Below, in pieces: positions 6,702 to 13,310 of a stretch of 17,534 nucleotides of DNA. The position numbers and the translations under genes are program-made. Source of the DNA: Spirochaetaceae bacterium UBA6243 (lineage in GTDB: Bacteria > Spirochaetota > Spirochaetia > Treponematales > Rectinemataceae); NCBI GenBank assembly GCA_002441395.1, contig DJVZ01000028.1, positions 1,827-19,360 on the forward strand. Reading direction: 5' to 3'. A model generated the notes under the pieces. It worked only from the letters and a program-made list of their open reading frames with translations. It was not told where the DNA came from and searched no databases. Every line of letters begins with the position of its first letter. Position 1 is the stretch's first letter.

Positions 6702-7319
6702 ATGAGTAGAGAACGTTTTTTTGCAGATGAACACCGGATCATCGATGCAGCGATCTCGCTTATTTGCGAGAACGGATACGAAAAGTTCTCGACAAGGCGT
6801 CTCGCCGCGCGGCTCGGTGTTTCGCCCATGACGCTCTATAATTATTTTTCAAATAAAGAAGAGATTGTACAGGTTACCATCAGCACGGCATATGAAAAAG
6901 CGTTCGAAGCGATTCAGGATGATTTGAGGGGCTATTTTGAACGAGAGTCCGCCTGTCCGCTCATGGGATTTGTGGAAATGGGCCGAAAGCTGTTTGCGTT
7001 TTCCAAGCAGTATCCGCAAATGTACGCTCTTGTTTTTGTGATGAATTTTTCGCCTTATCGTGATCAGCCCTCCCTCGTGGAGTGTTACAACTACACTTTC
7101 AAAAAAGTGTTCGAACGGCTTGTCGACAAGAACATCGAAGAGGAGCTTCATCGTCATATCTATCTTTTTCAGGTGCTTGTCTCTGCATTGGTGCGCAACA
7201 TCTACAACAAACTTGGTCCCACGGACGAGGAGACTTTTGAAATCAATCTCTTGCTTGCATACAACAGACTCTTAAAACCTTTCGAAAGATATTTTGCGGT
7301 CTGCCAGGGTATTCAATGA
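6702..7319 (+). CDS. TetR/AcrR-family transcriptional regulator
   Basis: A 205-residue one-component regulator. The N-terminal DNA-binding domain is unmistakable: IIDAAISLICENGYEKFSTR at about 13-32, then the helix-turn-helix RRLAARLGVSPMTLYNYFSNKEEI at 32-55, matching the family pattern (LA..LGVS..TLY.YF..K..L). The C-terminal ligand and dimer domain (about 60-205) is helical and unlike any subgroup I can name. It is first in a three-gene operon: its stop overlaps the hydrolase start by 4 nt (ATGA), so the hydrolase and SIMPL genes are its likely targets, together with itself. No Shine-Dalgarno sequence precedes the ATG. It is divergent from msrA across an AT-rich spacer, so control of msrA is possible but unproven. 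The effector is unknown; an ester or acyl compound handled by the hydrolase is a guess. Confidence 0.92.
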   Translation: MSRERFFADEHRIIDAAISLICENGYEKFSTRRLAARLGVSPMTLYNYFSNKEEIVQVTISTAYEKAFEAIQDDLRGYFERESACPLMGFVEMGRKLFAFSKQYPQMYALVFVMNFSPYRDQPSLVECYNYTFKKVFERLVDKNIEEELHRHIYLFQVLVSALVRNIYNKLGPTDEETFEINLLLAYNRLLKPFERYFAVCQGIQ

Positions 7320-8287
7320 TTTTTATGAATCACGAGCCTCAGAGTGTTCGCAGCATGCTCGTCGAACAGGTGTTTCGAAGTGCCCAGGTCAGCCATGGTC
7401 AGGATTCTTCGCCACCGCGGTTTATCGTGCGTCAGTACACAAAAAGTCTTCTGGCGGCAGAACCTCCGCTTGTCATACGTGCCAGGCTCGATGTGAAGAG
7501 TTTCAGCATTGCGGAATCCCGTGTTCATGTGCTCATTCCTCGTTTTGAAGGCTGCGGGCGCTGCATTCTGTATTTGCACGGAGGCTCGTATGTAGCGACA
7601 TTTACGCGGCAGCACTGGAATTTTCTTGCGAAAATCGCCGAAAAGACAAAGAGTGTGATTATAGCTCCGGACTACCCCCTCGCGCCGGAGCATCACTGGT
7701 CGGAGGCATACCGGATGCTTTTTGCGCTTTGGGAGCGAACGGGAGAATTCCTGCCCCGCAAGAGCATTGTGCTGATGGGGGATTCGGCGGGAGGAGGACT
7801 TGCACTCGGTTTTGTGCAGGCATTGAGGGATGCTCATCTTACAATGCCCGCATCGGTGATCATGCTGAGCCCCTGGCTCGATGTGACGCTTGAAAATCCG
7901 CAGATCGGAGAGCTCTCGCCGGTTGATCCTTTTCTCAATGTCGAAGCGCTGCGAACCGCGGGCAAGGCTTGGACAGGCGGCTCGAATCCTCGTCGTATGG
8001 AAATAAGTCCTATATACGGGCACTTTGAGAATCTTCCCCCTCTGAGCCTTTTTATCGGGACGAAGGATGTTTTGTTGGCTGATTGCCGAAAGCTCTGGAA
8101 TATCTGTTCCGTAACGGAAGTCCCTCTCGATTATTATGAATATGAACACATGCTGCATGTCTGGATGCTTTTGCCAATTCGTGAATCGGGGCATGCGGTG
8201 GCGCAGATCGCGGGAATTTTGGCAACGCAGGCGCAGTGCGCCGACATCGACGCGGTGCTGGAATTTTCGAAGGAGGATGAAGCATGA
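7316..8287 (+). CDS. Alpha/beta hydrolase, hormone-sensitive-lipase type (family IV esterase)
   Basis: A 323-residue serine esterase or lipase. The family IV oxyanion motif HGG is at 88-90 (YLHGGSYV) and the nucleophile elbow GDSAGG at 155-160 with S157. APDYPLAPEH (117-126) is the typical HSL segment before the nucleophile. The remaining triad members are probably D251 (GTKD) and H281 (MLHVW), both in the expected places. No signal peptide is visible, so it is probably cytoplasmic and acts on short or medium acyl esters, as family IV enzymes usually do. The N-terminal about 60 residues form the usual cap region. It starts within the TetR gene's stop (4-nt overlap) and ends overlapping the SIMPL start by 4 nt, so all three are co-translated. 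Substrate unknown. Confidence 0.93.
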   Translation: MIFMNHEPQSVRSMLVEQVFRSAQVSHGQDSSPPRFIVRQYTKSLLAAEPPLVIRARLDVKSFSIAESRVHVLIPRFEGCGRCILYLHGGSYVATFTRQHWNFLAKIAEKTKSVIIAPDYPLAPEHHWSEAYRMLFALWERTGEFLPRKSIVLMGDSAGGGLALGFVQALRDAHLTMPASVIMLSPWLDVTLENPQIGELSPVDPFLNVEALRTAGKAWTGGSNPRRMEISPIYGHFENLPPLSLFIGTKDVLLADCRKLWNICSVTEVPLDYYEYEHMLHVWMLLPIRESGHAVAQIAGILATQAQCADIDAVLEFSKEDEA

Positions 8288-9042
8288 GGGCGGGACGAAC
8301 GGCGAAGAGAACAGGACTTTGGGGCACTGGTCTGGCAATGCTGGTGCTGGGGCTTTTTGTGGTAACGACTGGGGCGGCGGCACAGGGAATGGATGCCCCC
8401 GGAGCAGGCTCGCAGTTTCAGAAGCGCAGTATTCAGGTGCAAGGACAAGCGACGATGTCGGTTGAACCTGATGTCGCGTATCTCCGCCTTGGCGTGGAAA
8501 CACAGGGCGATACGTTGGCAAAGGCACAGGGGCAGCTCGCCGAGCGGGCCTCAAAAGTCCTTGACGCTTTGTCGCAGGCCGGCATTGACCGGACAAACAT
8601 GAAGACAAGCTCGTACCGCGTATCGCCCGTGTACAGCACCCGCCAGGACAAGCAGAATGTCATTATCGGGTATAGGGCTGAAACGACGATCAATGTGGAA
8701 GTCGCGGATCTATCGTCGGTGGCAGGATTGGTGGACGCAGCGATGAATGCCGGCGCGAATGTGGTTCGCTCGATCTCGTATGACCGCAAGGATATGCAGA
8801 CCTTCAAGGTTCAGCTCATTCAGGCAGCCTGCATGGATGCAAAGATGAAGGCGGATGCGGCGGCAGCGGCGTTCGGAGCTCAGGTGGGCGCACCGGTTTC
8901 CGTGGACATTCAGGATTCATTCTCGGCCCGCGAAGCAGGAAATGTGATGATGATGAAGGCGGCGGCCCCCGATTTTTTGAGCCCTGGAGAGCTCGATATC
9001 GGCGTTTCGGTATCCGTTGAATTCGAACTGCTGACGGAATAG
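8284..9042 (+). CDS. Secreted SIMPL-domain (DUF541) protein
   Basis: A 252-residue envelope protein of the SIMPL / DUF541 family (relatives include E. coli YggE, linked to oxidative-stress tolerance, and periplasmic BP26). A signal peptide spans residues 1-33: basic MRAGRTAKR, a hydrophobic core, and likely cleavage after GAAA. The domain begins with the typical RSIQVQGQATMSVEPDVAYL (48-67), then RLGVETQGDTLAKAQ, the IDRTNMKTSSYRVSPVY segment, and GYRAETTINVEV. It ends in VSVSVEFEL. Members may form ring-like oligomers, and the biochemical role is unsettled. The start overlaps the hydrolase stop (ATGA) and has a strong AAGGAGG 8-9 nt upstream. Being in one operon with a TetR regulator and an esterase suggests an envelope-stress or compound-response unit, which is inference. 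Confidence 0.92.
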   Translation: MRAGRTAKRTGLWGTGLAMLVLGLFVVTTGAAAQGMDAPGAGSQFQKRSIQVQGQATMSVEPDVAYLRLGVETQGDTLAKAQGQLAERASKVLDALSQAGIDRTNMKTSSYRVSPVYSTRQDKQNVIIGYRAETTINVEVADLSSVAGLVDAAMNAGANVVRSISYDRKDMQTFKVQLIQAACMDAKMKADAAAAAFGAQVGAPVSVDIQDSFSAREAGNVMMMKAAAPDFLSPGELDIGVSVSVEFELLTE

Positions 9043-9065
9043 CCTGTCGCCTCCCGGGCTTTTTT
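9041..9065 (+). terminator. Weak intrinsic terminator after the SIMPL gene
   Basis: AGCCT (9041-9045) can pair with GGGCT (9056-9060), one G-U pair, around a 10-nt loop, followed directly by six T residues (9060-9065). The stem overlaps the SIMPL stop codon. The hairpin is short, so termination may be partial. Confidence 0.4.
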
Positions 9066-9070
9066 CTTGA

Positions 9071-9102
9071 TTGACAGAAAGGCGCAATCGTGTCTCTATA
9101 AT
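9071..9102 (+). promoter_or_regulatory. Promoter-like sequence at the murI start
   Basis: A perfect TTGACA (9071-9076) and a perfect TATAAT (9097-9102) sit directly after the SIMPL terminator-like hairpin. The 20-nt spacer is longer than the 17 nt usually preferred, so strength is uncertain. TATAAT overlaps the ATG at 9101, so if this promoter is used the protein must start at the ATG at 9107. Confidence 0.4.
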
Positions 9103-9946
9103 GGCCATGCGGCGTAGAATTGGTGTCATCGACAGCGGTATGGGCGGGCTTACGGTGGTGAGGAGCCTCATTTCGATGCGCGCCCCATGCGATATTGTCT
9201 ACGTGGGCGATAACGCGAATATGCCCTATGGCAACAGACCTTTCAGCGAGATTGTCTCGCTTGCCGGGCGCATGCTGGATATGCTCTCAGAGCACGAAGT
9301 CGAGGTTGTGGCGATCGCGTGCAATACGATTTCGGCGACAGTGGAGCATCTGAGGCCGCTTTCCAAGGTTCCGCTTGTCGATATCATAAGTCCGGCGGCA
9401 GAGGCGCTCGCCAGGCGCGGCGAGCCCGATGTCGGACTTTTTGCCACCGAATTTACGGTAAAGTCGGGTCTGCACGCGAAGCGTGTGGGGGAGCTGAATC
9501 CCGCGGTGAAAGTACACGGAGTCTCAAGTCCGAGGCTCGCGGCTCTCATCGATGGGGCGATCGGCGACGAAAAGGCGATTCGCGATGAGATCGCCTCGAT
9601 GCTGGAAAAGCTCGCCTCGCTTCATCCGGTCACGACGGTGCTGCTGGGCTGTACGCATTATCCGATCGTGATGGAGATATTCAAGTCGCTTGCGCCGGAT
9701 ATTGCGTTCATCGATCCGGCGGATCTGCAGGCGGATGAAGTGATGAGGCTTTTGCGCCAGGGAGGGCACAGCGAAACATTCGATACTGAGGCCCTGAATA
9801 TGGCACACGCCGAGGTATCCGGCGCGGCGCGCGCTGCGGCGCCTTCACTCGAAATTATCACTTCAGGGATTCCTGATTCGTATCGCCGAATCATGCAAAG
9901 ACTTGGGATTCCTGAGGCTCAGAGTATACGCCGCCTTGAGGCTTGA
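9101..9946 (+). CDS. murI: Glutamate racemase
   Basis: Interconverts L- and D-glutamate in the cytoplasm, supplying D-Glu for peptidoglycan. Numbered from the ATG at 9101 (281 residues), IGVIDSGMGGLTVV is at 7-20 with D11. The two acid/base Cys are C74 (AIACNTISATVEHL) and C184 (LLGCTHYP, with H186). YVGDNANMPYGNR (34-46) is the conserved substrate-side loop. Length and motif order are typical. The start is uncertain: the frame opens at TTG 9071, ATG occurs at 9101 and 9107, and none has a good ribosome site. The family's N-terminus favours 9101 or 9107. A hairpin and promoter-like sequence separate it from the SIMPL operon. Its last 56 nt overlap the end of the convergent carboxyltransferase gene. 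Confidence 0.96.
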   Translation: MAMRRRIGVIDSGMGGLTVVRSLISMRAPCDIVYVGDNANMPYGNRPFSEIVSLAGRMLDMLSEHEVEVVAIACNTISATVEHLRPLSKVPLVDIISPAAEALARRGEPDVGLFATEFTVKSGLHAKRVGELNPAVKVHGVSSPRLAALIDGAIGDEKAIRDEIASMLEKLASLHPVTTVLLGCTHYPIVMEIFKSLAPDIAFIDPADLQADEVMRLLRQGGHSETFDTEALNMAHAEVSGAARAAAPSLEIITSGIPDSYRRIMQRLGIPEAQSIRRLEA

Positions 9947-11666
9947 TGGCATCCGTCCAGCCTGCCCAGCCGGGTGCATCTTCCCAGAAAGAGGGCGGTT
10001 CGCCATCTGAAGGTTCGTAGTCGGCCGCTTCGTAAGGCGAGGGTGGCGCGGTGGCAGCCTGTGCGCCGGGTTGCGGTGTTTCCTCCTCGGGGTGTGTCGT
10101 CTTCCACTCTTCCATTCTTCTGTTTCTGAGGAACTTCGTCGCGACGGAGGGGAAGAGCTCCAGAAGGAGCTGTTCTTTTTCGTTCTGTGCCAGGAGTGCC
10201 CCTCCGGCCTCGGCTACGGGTGGATTTTCCTGAGCTTGGTATTTGCTCGTATCATAGGGCTTTTCTTCGCGCGTGCCACAGATTTTATTCCGGAATTCAG
10301 GATCGACGGGCCATGGGGTCTTTCCGTATGAGCCAAGAATGAGTTCGGCAAAGTTCTTCGAGACATTCTCGTACATCTCCTTGCCTTGGTGCAGACTGAT
10401 CATGCAGTTGACCGCTTGCACCCCGACAATTTGGCTCGTAGGCGTCACAAGTGGCGGCAGGCCGGAATCGAGGCGCACGCGGGGCACAAGGCGGAGCACT
10501 TCGCCCAGGTGTTGCTGGAGCTTTGCTTCCTTGAGCTGGGCCATCATGTTGGTGTACATGCCCCCGGGGATCTGCGCATGCCGCACAATTTCGTCGGGAT
10601 CGGGGTAAGAGAATGCTTTTTCGATTTCCTGGCAGATGACGAGCGATTTCTGGTACTTCCCGCCAACGGCTGCTTCGAGCGCATCATCAAAGAGCTTTGA
10701 TAGATGAGGAGGAAGGCTGTCTTTGGAAAGGTCGAGTTCGGGCGGCAGCTTCTTATATTGATCATATGCGGAAAGTTCGCCGCGAATCTGACGTAGACGC
10801 CTGTCTATTCTCGCGACCGCGGCGTTGTCCACATCGGTGGAGAGGCCCAACCTGTCGGCAAAGACGCGAATGATTTCGTAGGCGGGAGCCGCCGGACCGC
10901 CGGAGAACGAAAGCACTGCGGTGTCGACTATGTCGACGCCATTGACCATGGCGGCAAGAAGGCTTGCCACTCCGAATCCCGGAGTGCAGTGCGTGTGCAG
11001 ATCGACAGGCACTGCAAGCTCGTTTTTCAGTGCTTTGATGAGTTCCGCGGCCGCGGACGGATCGATGAGTCCCGCCATGTCCTTGATGGTGATCATGTCG
11101 GCGCCGAGGGAGGCCAGTTCCTTTGCTTTTTTGACATAATAGTCGACAGTGAAGAGCTTTGGCGGGATTTTTTTGCCGGAAAAAAGTGCGTTGACTCGAT
11201 CGCTGAAGGTAAAACGAGGATCGACGGTGTAGCACACGGCGCAGTCGGCCAGCCCGCCCGCTTCTTTCACAAAACGGATCGAGGATTTCATGTTGTCGAT
11301 ATCGTTGAGCGCATCGAAAATGCGCATGATGTCTATGCCTGTGGCGATGGCATTTTTACAGAAGCCTTCGATGACTGAATCCGGATAGGGAGTATAGCCG
11401 AAAAGATTCCTCCCCCGGGAGAGGGCTGTCAGTTTTGAGGCGTCTCCGACGCCTTTTTTGATGGTAGCGAGTCTGTCCCATGGATCTTCGCCGAGATATC
11501 GCATCACGGAGTCGGGGACAGCGCCTCCCCATACTTCCATTGCGTAGAAGTGGCTTTGGCGGTAATCATCGAGTACCGCTTTGACTTGTTCGTTGGTCAT
11601 GCGCGTGGCAAACTGCGATTGTTGTCCGTCTCGAAGGGTCACGTCGCGAATCTTGACATATTTCAT
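9891..11666 (-). CDS. Carboxyltransferase-family protein (PycB / OadA / transcarboxylase 5S type), no biotin domain
   Basis: A 591-residue member of the carboxyltransferase family that moves a carboxyl group between carboxybiotin and pyruvate/oxaloacetate. The TIM-barrel part has VTLRDGQQSQFATRM (9-23, metal ligand D13), GGAVPDSVMRYLGEDPW (47-63), the Lys expected to be carbamylated in TIKDMAG (K195), and LHTHC with H224 and H226. The PYC_OADA part follows, with AQIPGGMYTNM near 364-374 and LPPLVTPTSQIVGVQAV. Most relatives have His where this protein has Gln16 (RDxHQS). Extra segments occur at about 150-172 and 308-362. After about 540 there is a Pro/Glu/Ala-rich tail and no MKM biotin site, so biotin must be on another protein. 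The ATG has GGAGAG upstream. Being divergent from kor-mcm, it could act as a transcarboxylase or pyruvate carboxylase subunit; sequence alone does not decide. Confidence 0.87.
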   Translation of the reverse strand: MKYVKIRDVTLRDGQQSQFATRMTNEQVKAVLDDYRQSHFYAMEVWGGAVPDSVMRYLGEDPWDRLATIKKGVGDASKLTALSRGRNLFGYTPYPDSVIEGFCKNAIATGIDIMRIFDALNDIDNMKSSIRFVKEAGGLADCAVCYTVDPRFTFSDRVNALFSGKKIPPKLFTVDYYVKKAKELASLGADMITIKDMAGLIDPSAAAELIKALKNELAVPVDLHTHCTPGFGVASLLAAMVNGVDIVDTAVLSFSGGPAAPAYEIIRVFADRLGLSTDVDNAAVARIDRRLRQIRGELSAYDQYKKLPPELDLSKDSLPPHLSKLFDDALEAAVGGKYQKSLVICQEIEKAFSYPDPDEIVRHAQIPGGMYTNMMAQLKEAKLQQHLGEVLRLVPRVRLDSGLPPLVTPTSQIVGVQAVNCMISLHQGKEMYENVSKNFAELILGSYGKTPWPVDPEFRNKICGTREEKPYDTSKYQAQENPPVAEAGGALLAQNEKEQLLLELFPSVATKFLRNRRMEEWKTTHPEEETPQPGAQAATAPPSPYEAADYEPSDGEPPSFWEDAPGWAGWTDAIKPQGGVYSEPQESQVFA

Positions 11667-11690
11667 AATCTGCTCTCCAAGGATAGATTA

Positions 11691-11719
11691 TTTGTACCCG
11701 AAATCGGAGGATGCGGCAA
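11691..11719 (-). promoter_or_regulatory. Tentative promoter of the carboxyltransferase gene
   Basis: On the minus strand, TTGCCG (11719-11714) and TACAAA (11696-11691) are 17 nt apart, each matching consensus at four of six bases. The predicted start lies close to the GGAGAG ribosome site and the ATG at 11666, giving a short leader. An AT-rich TATATATT stretch at about 11728-11737 is an alternative -10 region. Confidence 0.3.
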
Positions 11720-11774
11720 GTATCGGCAATATATATGATTTATGCGTAAAATCGGTAGATTTTGACAAAATCGG
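11703..11774. repeat. Four ATCGG boxes in two pairs across the divergent promoters
   Basis: ATCGG occurs at 11703-11707, 11722-11726, 11751-11755 and 11770-11774, all in the same orientation, with start-to-start distances of 19, 29 and 19 nt. Three copies extend to AAATCGG. One pair flanks the -35 of the leftward promoter candidate and the other flanks the -35 of the rightward promoter. This looks like binding sites for a shared regulator of both transcripts, which is inference from position. Confidence 0.45.
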
Positions 11775-11790
11775 GAATTACCTGTACAAT
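11762..11790 (+). promoter_or_regulatory. Sigma70-like promoter of the kor-mcm operon
   Basis: A perfect TTGACA (11762-11767) and TACAAT (11785-11790, one mismatch) are separated by the ideal 17 nt. Transcription should start near 11797, leaving a leader of about 112 nt before the ferredoxin ATG at 11909. It is the best promoter match in the window. No other promoter is evident before any of the downstream genes, which are overlapping or closely spaced. Confidence 0.7.
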
Positions 11791-11908
11791 GAAACTACGT
11801 CGTAAACGTTCCTTATGCACAAATTTCCTTTTAAAAATTCACTTTTCCGGAGGAACACCTCTCAGTCTGTTGGATTGAGTGCGGCGAACAGCAAACAAGA
11901 GCAAAGAG

Positions 11909-12184
11909 ATGGCTGAACCCAAAAAAAGATTCTTTCACATCATCAGGGAGAATTATTGCAAGGGCTGTAATATCTGTGTCGCTTTCTGCCCAAAACAGGT
12001 GTTGGAGCTGAGAAACGGCAAGGTTTTTCCAGCCCGGCCAGATGACTGTATAGGATGCAGAATGTGCGAGCTTCGATGCCCTGATTTCGCAATCGAAGTG
12101 CATCCGGCCGAGGAAAAGTCCAAGTTTGAGCGGAGCGTCAATCATATCGATTTGAGTCTTCCGCCGGAGGCGCACCATGGTTGA
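11909..12184 (+). CDS. korD: 2-oxoglutarate:ferredoxin oxidoreductase, delta subunit (2x[4Fe-4S] ferredoxin)
   Basis: A 91-residue ferredoxin-like subunit that passes electrons from the thiamine-diphosphate site to free ferredoxin. Two CX2CX2CX3CP clusters are intact: C17, C20, C23, C27 (CKGCNICVAFCP) and C47, C50, C53, C57 (CIGCRMCELRCP), so two [4Fe-4S] centres are expected. The frame is open to a GTG at 11879, but I prefer the ATG at 11909 because the N-terminus then has the family's short length. Only a modest AAGAG precedes it. A strong GGAGGA at 11849-11854 has no usable start codon nearby. It overlaps korA by 8 nt and is first in the operon, giving the D-A-B-C order common in bacterial and archaeal KOR clusters. 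Confidence 0.93.
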   Translation: MAEPKKRFFHIIRENYCKGCNICVAFCPKQVLELRNGKVFPARPDDCIGCRMCELRCPDFAIEVHPAEEKSKFERSVNHIDLSLPPEAHHG

Positions 12185-13310
12185 AAAAGTAAGACTGATG
12201 CAGGGAAACGAGGCTTGCACGATGGCTGCCATCGCCGCGGGGCTTGAATTCTACGCGGGATATCCCATTACGCCGTCGACCGAGATCGCCGAGATGTGCT
12301 CGGAAGAGCTCCCCAAGGTTGGCGGCAAATTCATCCAGATGGAAGATGAGATTGGCTCGATATCGGCGTGCATTGGAGCCTCGCTTACCGGCGCGAAGGC
12401 GATGACCGCGACTTCGGGGCCGGGTTTTTCACTCATGCAGGAAGCAATCGGCTACGCGAGTCTCTGTGAGATTCCCCTGGTCATTATCGATGTTCAGCGT
12501 GTCGGACCATCGACGGGCATGCCGACAAGCCCCGCACAGGGCGATGTCATGCAGGCACGCTGGGGGACGCACGGCGATCATCCGATTATCGCGCTCGCGC
12601 CTGGCAATGTGAAGGAATGCTACGAGCTCACGTTCCGCGCGTTTGAGCTGTCGGAAAAGTATCGGGTGCCAGTCATCGTGCTCACCGACGAAGTGATCGG
12701 CCACATGCGCGAAAAAGTGGTTCTGCCCGATCCCGGAAGCTATAAGATACCCATGAGGGCCATGCCCCAAAACCCTGCCGGTTACAAACCCTATGCCGCG
12801 GATCCCAATGGCGGCGTGCCGCTTATGGCTCCATTTGGCATGGGCTACCGCTGGCACTGCACGGGGCTTTTCCACGATGAAAATGGCGCCCCGTCGAGCA
12901 AGCCCGCGGTCGCCTCTGTCTTGATGCGCCGGCTCAACCTGAAAGTCGAAAACAGAGCTGACGATTTGGCCGATTATTTTGCCGAAGGGCTTGAAGATTG
13001 CGATCTGGCGGTTGTTTCTTTCGGCTCTTCGGCGATGGCGGCCCTCTCCGCAGTGCGCCGGGCCCGCAGTGAAGGGTACAAAGTTGGCATGTTCAGGCCC
13101 AAAACCATATGGCCGTTCCCCACGGCGACCGTGCGCCGCCTGCTTGCCCCCGCCAAAAGAATCCTCGTGCCCGAAATGAACCTTGGTCAGCTCGCCCTCG
13201 AGATCGAACGCGCCGCTGGCTGCGAACGCCCCGTCATCAGGCTCGGAAAAGTCAATGGAGAGCTCTTCCACCCTGACGAAGTGTTCGCCGCGATCAAGGA
13301 GGCACTCTAA
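12177..13310 (+). CDS. korA: 2-oxoglutarate:ferredoxin oxidoreductase, alpha subunit
   Basis: A 377-residue subunit carrying the pyrimidine-binding and transketolase C-terminal-like domains of the 2-oxoacid:ferredoxin oxidoreductase, which interconverts 2-oxoglutarate + CoA with succinyl-CoA + CO2 using ferredoxin. Diagnostic segments are MQGNEACTMAAIAAG (8-22), GYPITPSTEIAE (28-39), MEDEIGSI, GAKAMTATSGPGFSLMQEA, and PLVIIDVQRVGPSTGMPT, followed by QGDVMQARWGTHGDHP, typical of KorA. There is no fused gamma domain. A GGAGG at 12166-12170 lies 6 nt before the ATG, inside korD, and its stop shares a base with the korB start (TAATG). KorA in this family can act on related 2-oxoacids; 2-oxoglutarate is favoured here because succinyl-CoA is the substrate of the mutase encoded downstream. 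Confidence 0.95.
   Translation: MVEKVRLMQGNEACTMAAIAAGLEFYAGYPITPSTEIAEMCSEELPKVGGKFIQMEDEIGSISACIGASLTGAKAMTATSGPGFSLMQEAIGYASLCEIPLVIIDVQRVGPSTGMPTSPAQGDVMQARWGTHGDHPIIALAPGNVKECYELTFRAFELSEKYRVPVIVLTDEVIGHMREKVVLPDPGSYKIPMRAMPQNPAGYKPYAADPNGGVPLMAPFGMGYRWHCTGLFHDENGAPSSKPAVASVLMRRLNLKVENRADDLADYFAEGLEDCDLAVVSFGSSAMAALSAVRRARSEGYKVGMFRPKTIWPFPTATVRRLLAPAKRILVPEMNLGQLALEIERAAGCERPVIRLGKVNGELFHPDEVFAAIKEAL

Noticed and set aside
7313..8608. A 431-codon open frame on the minus strand, antisense to the hydrolase and SIMPL genes
   Set aside because: Its translation is Arg/His/Pro/Ser-rich with no recognisable motif, and the opposite strand has two certain genes with intact catalytic motifs and good ribosome sites.
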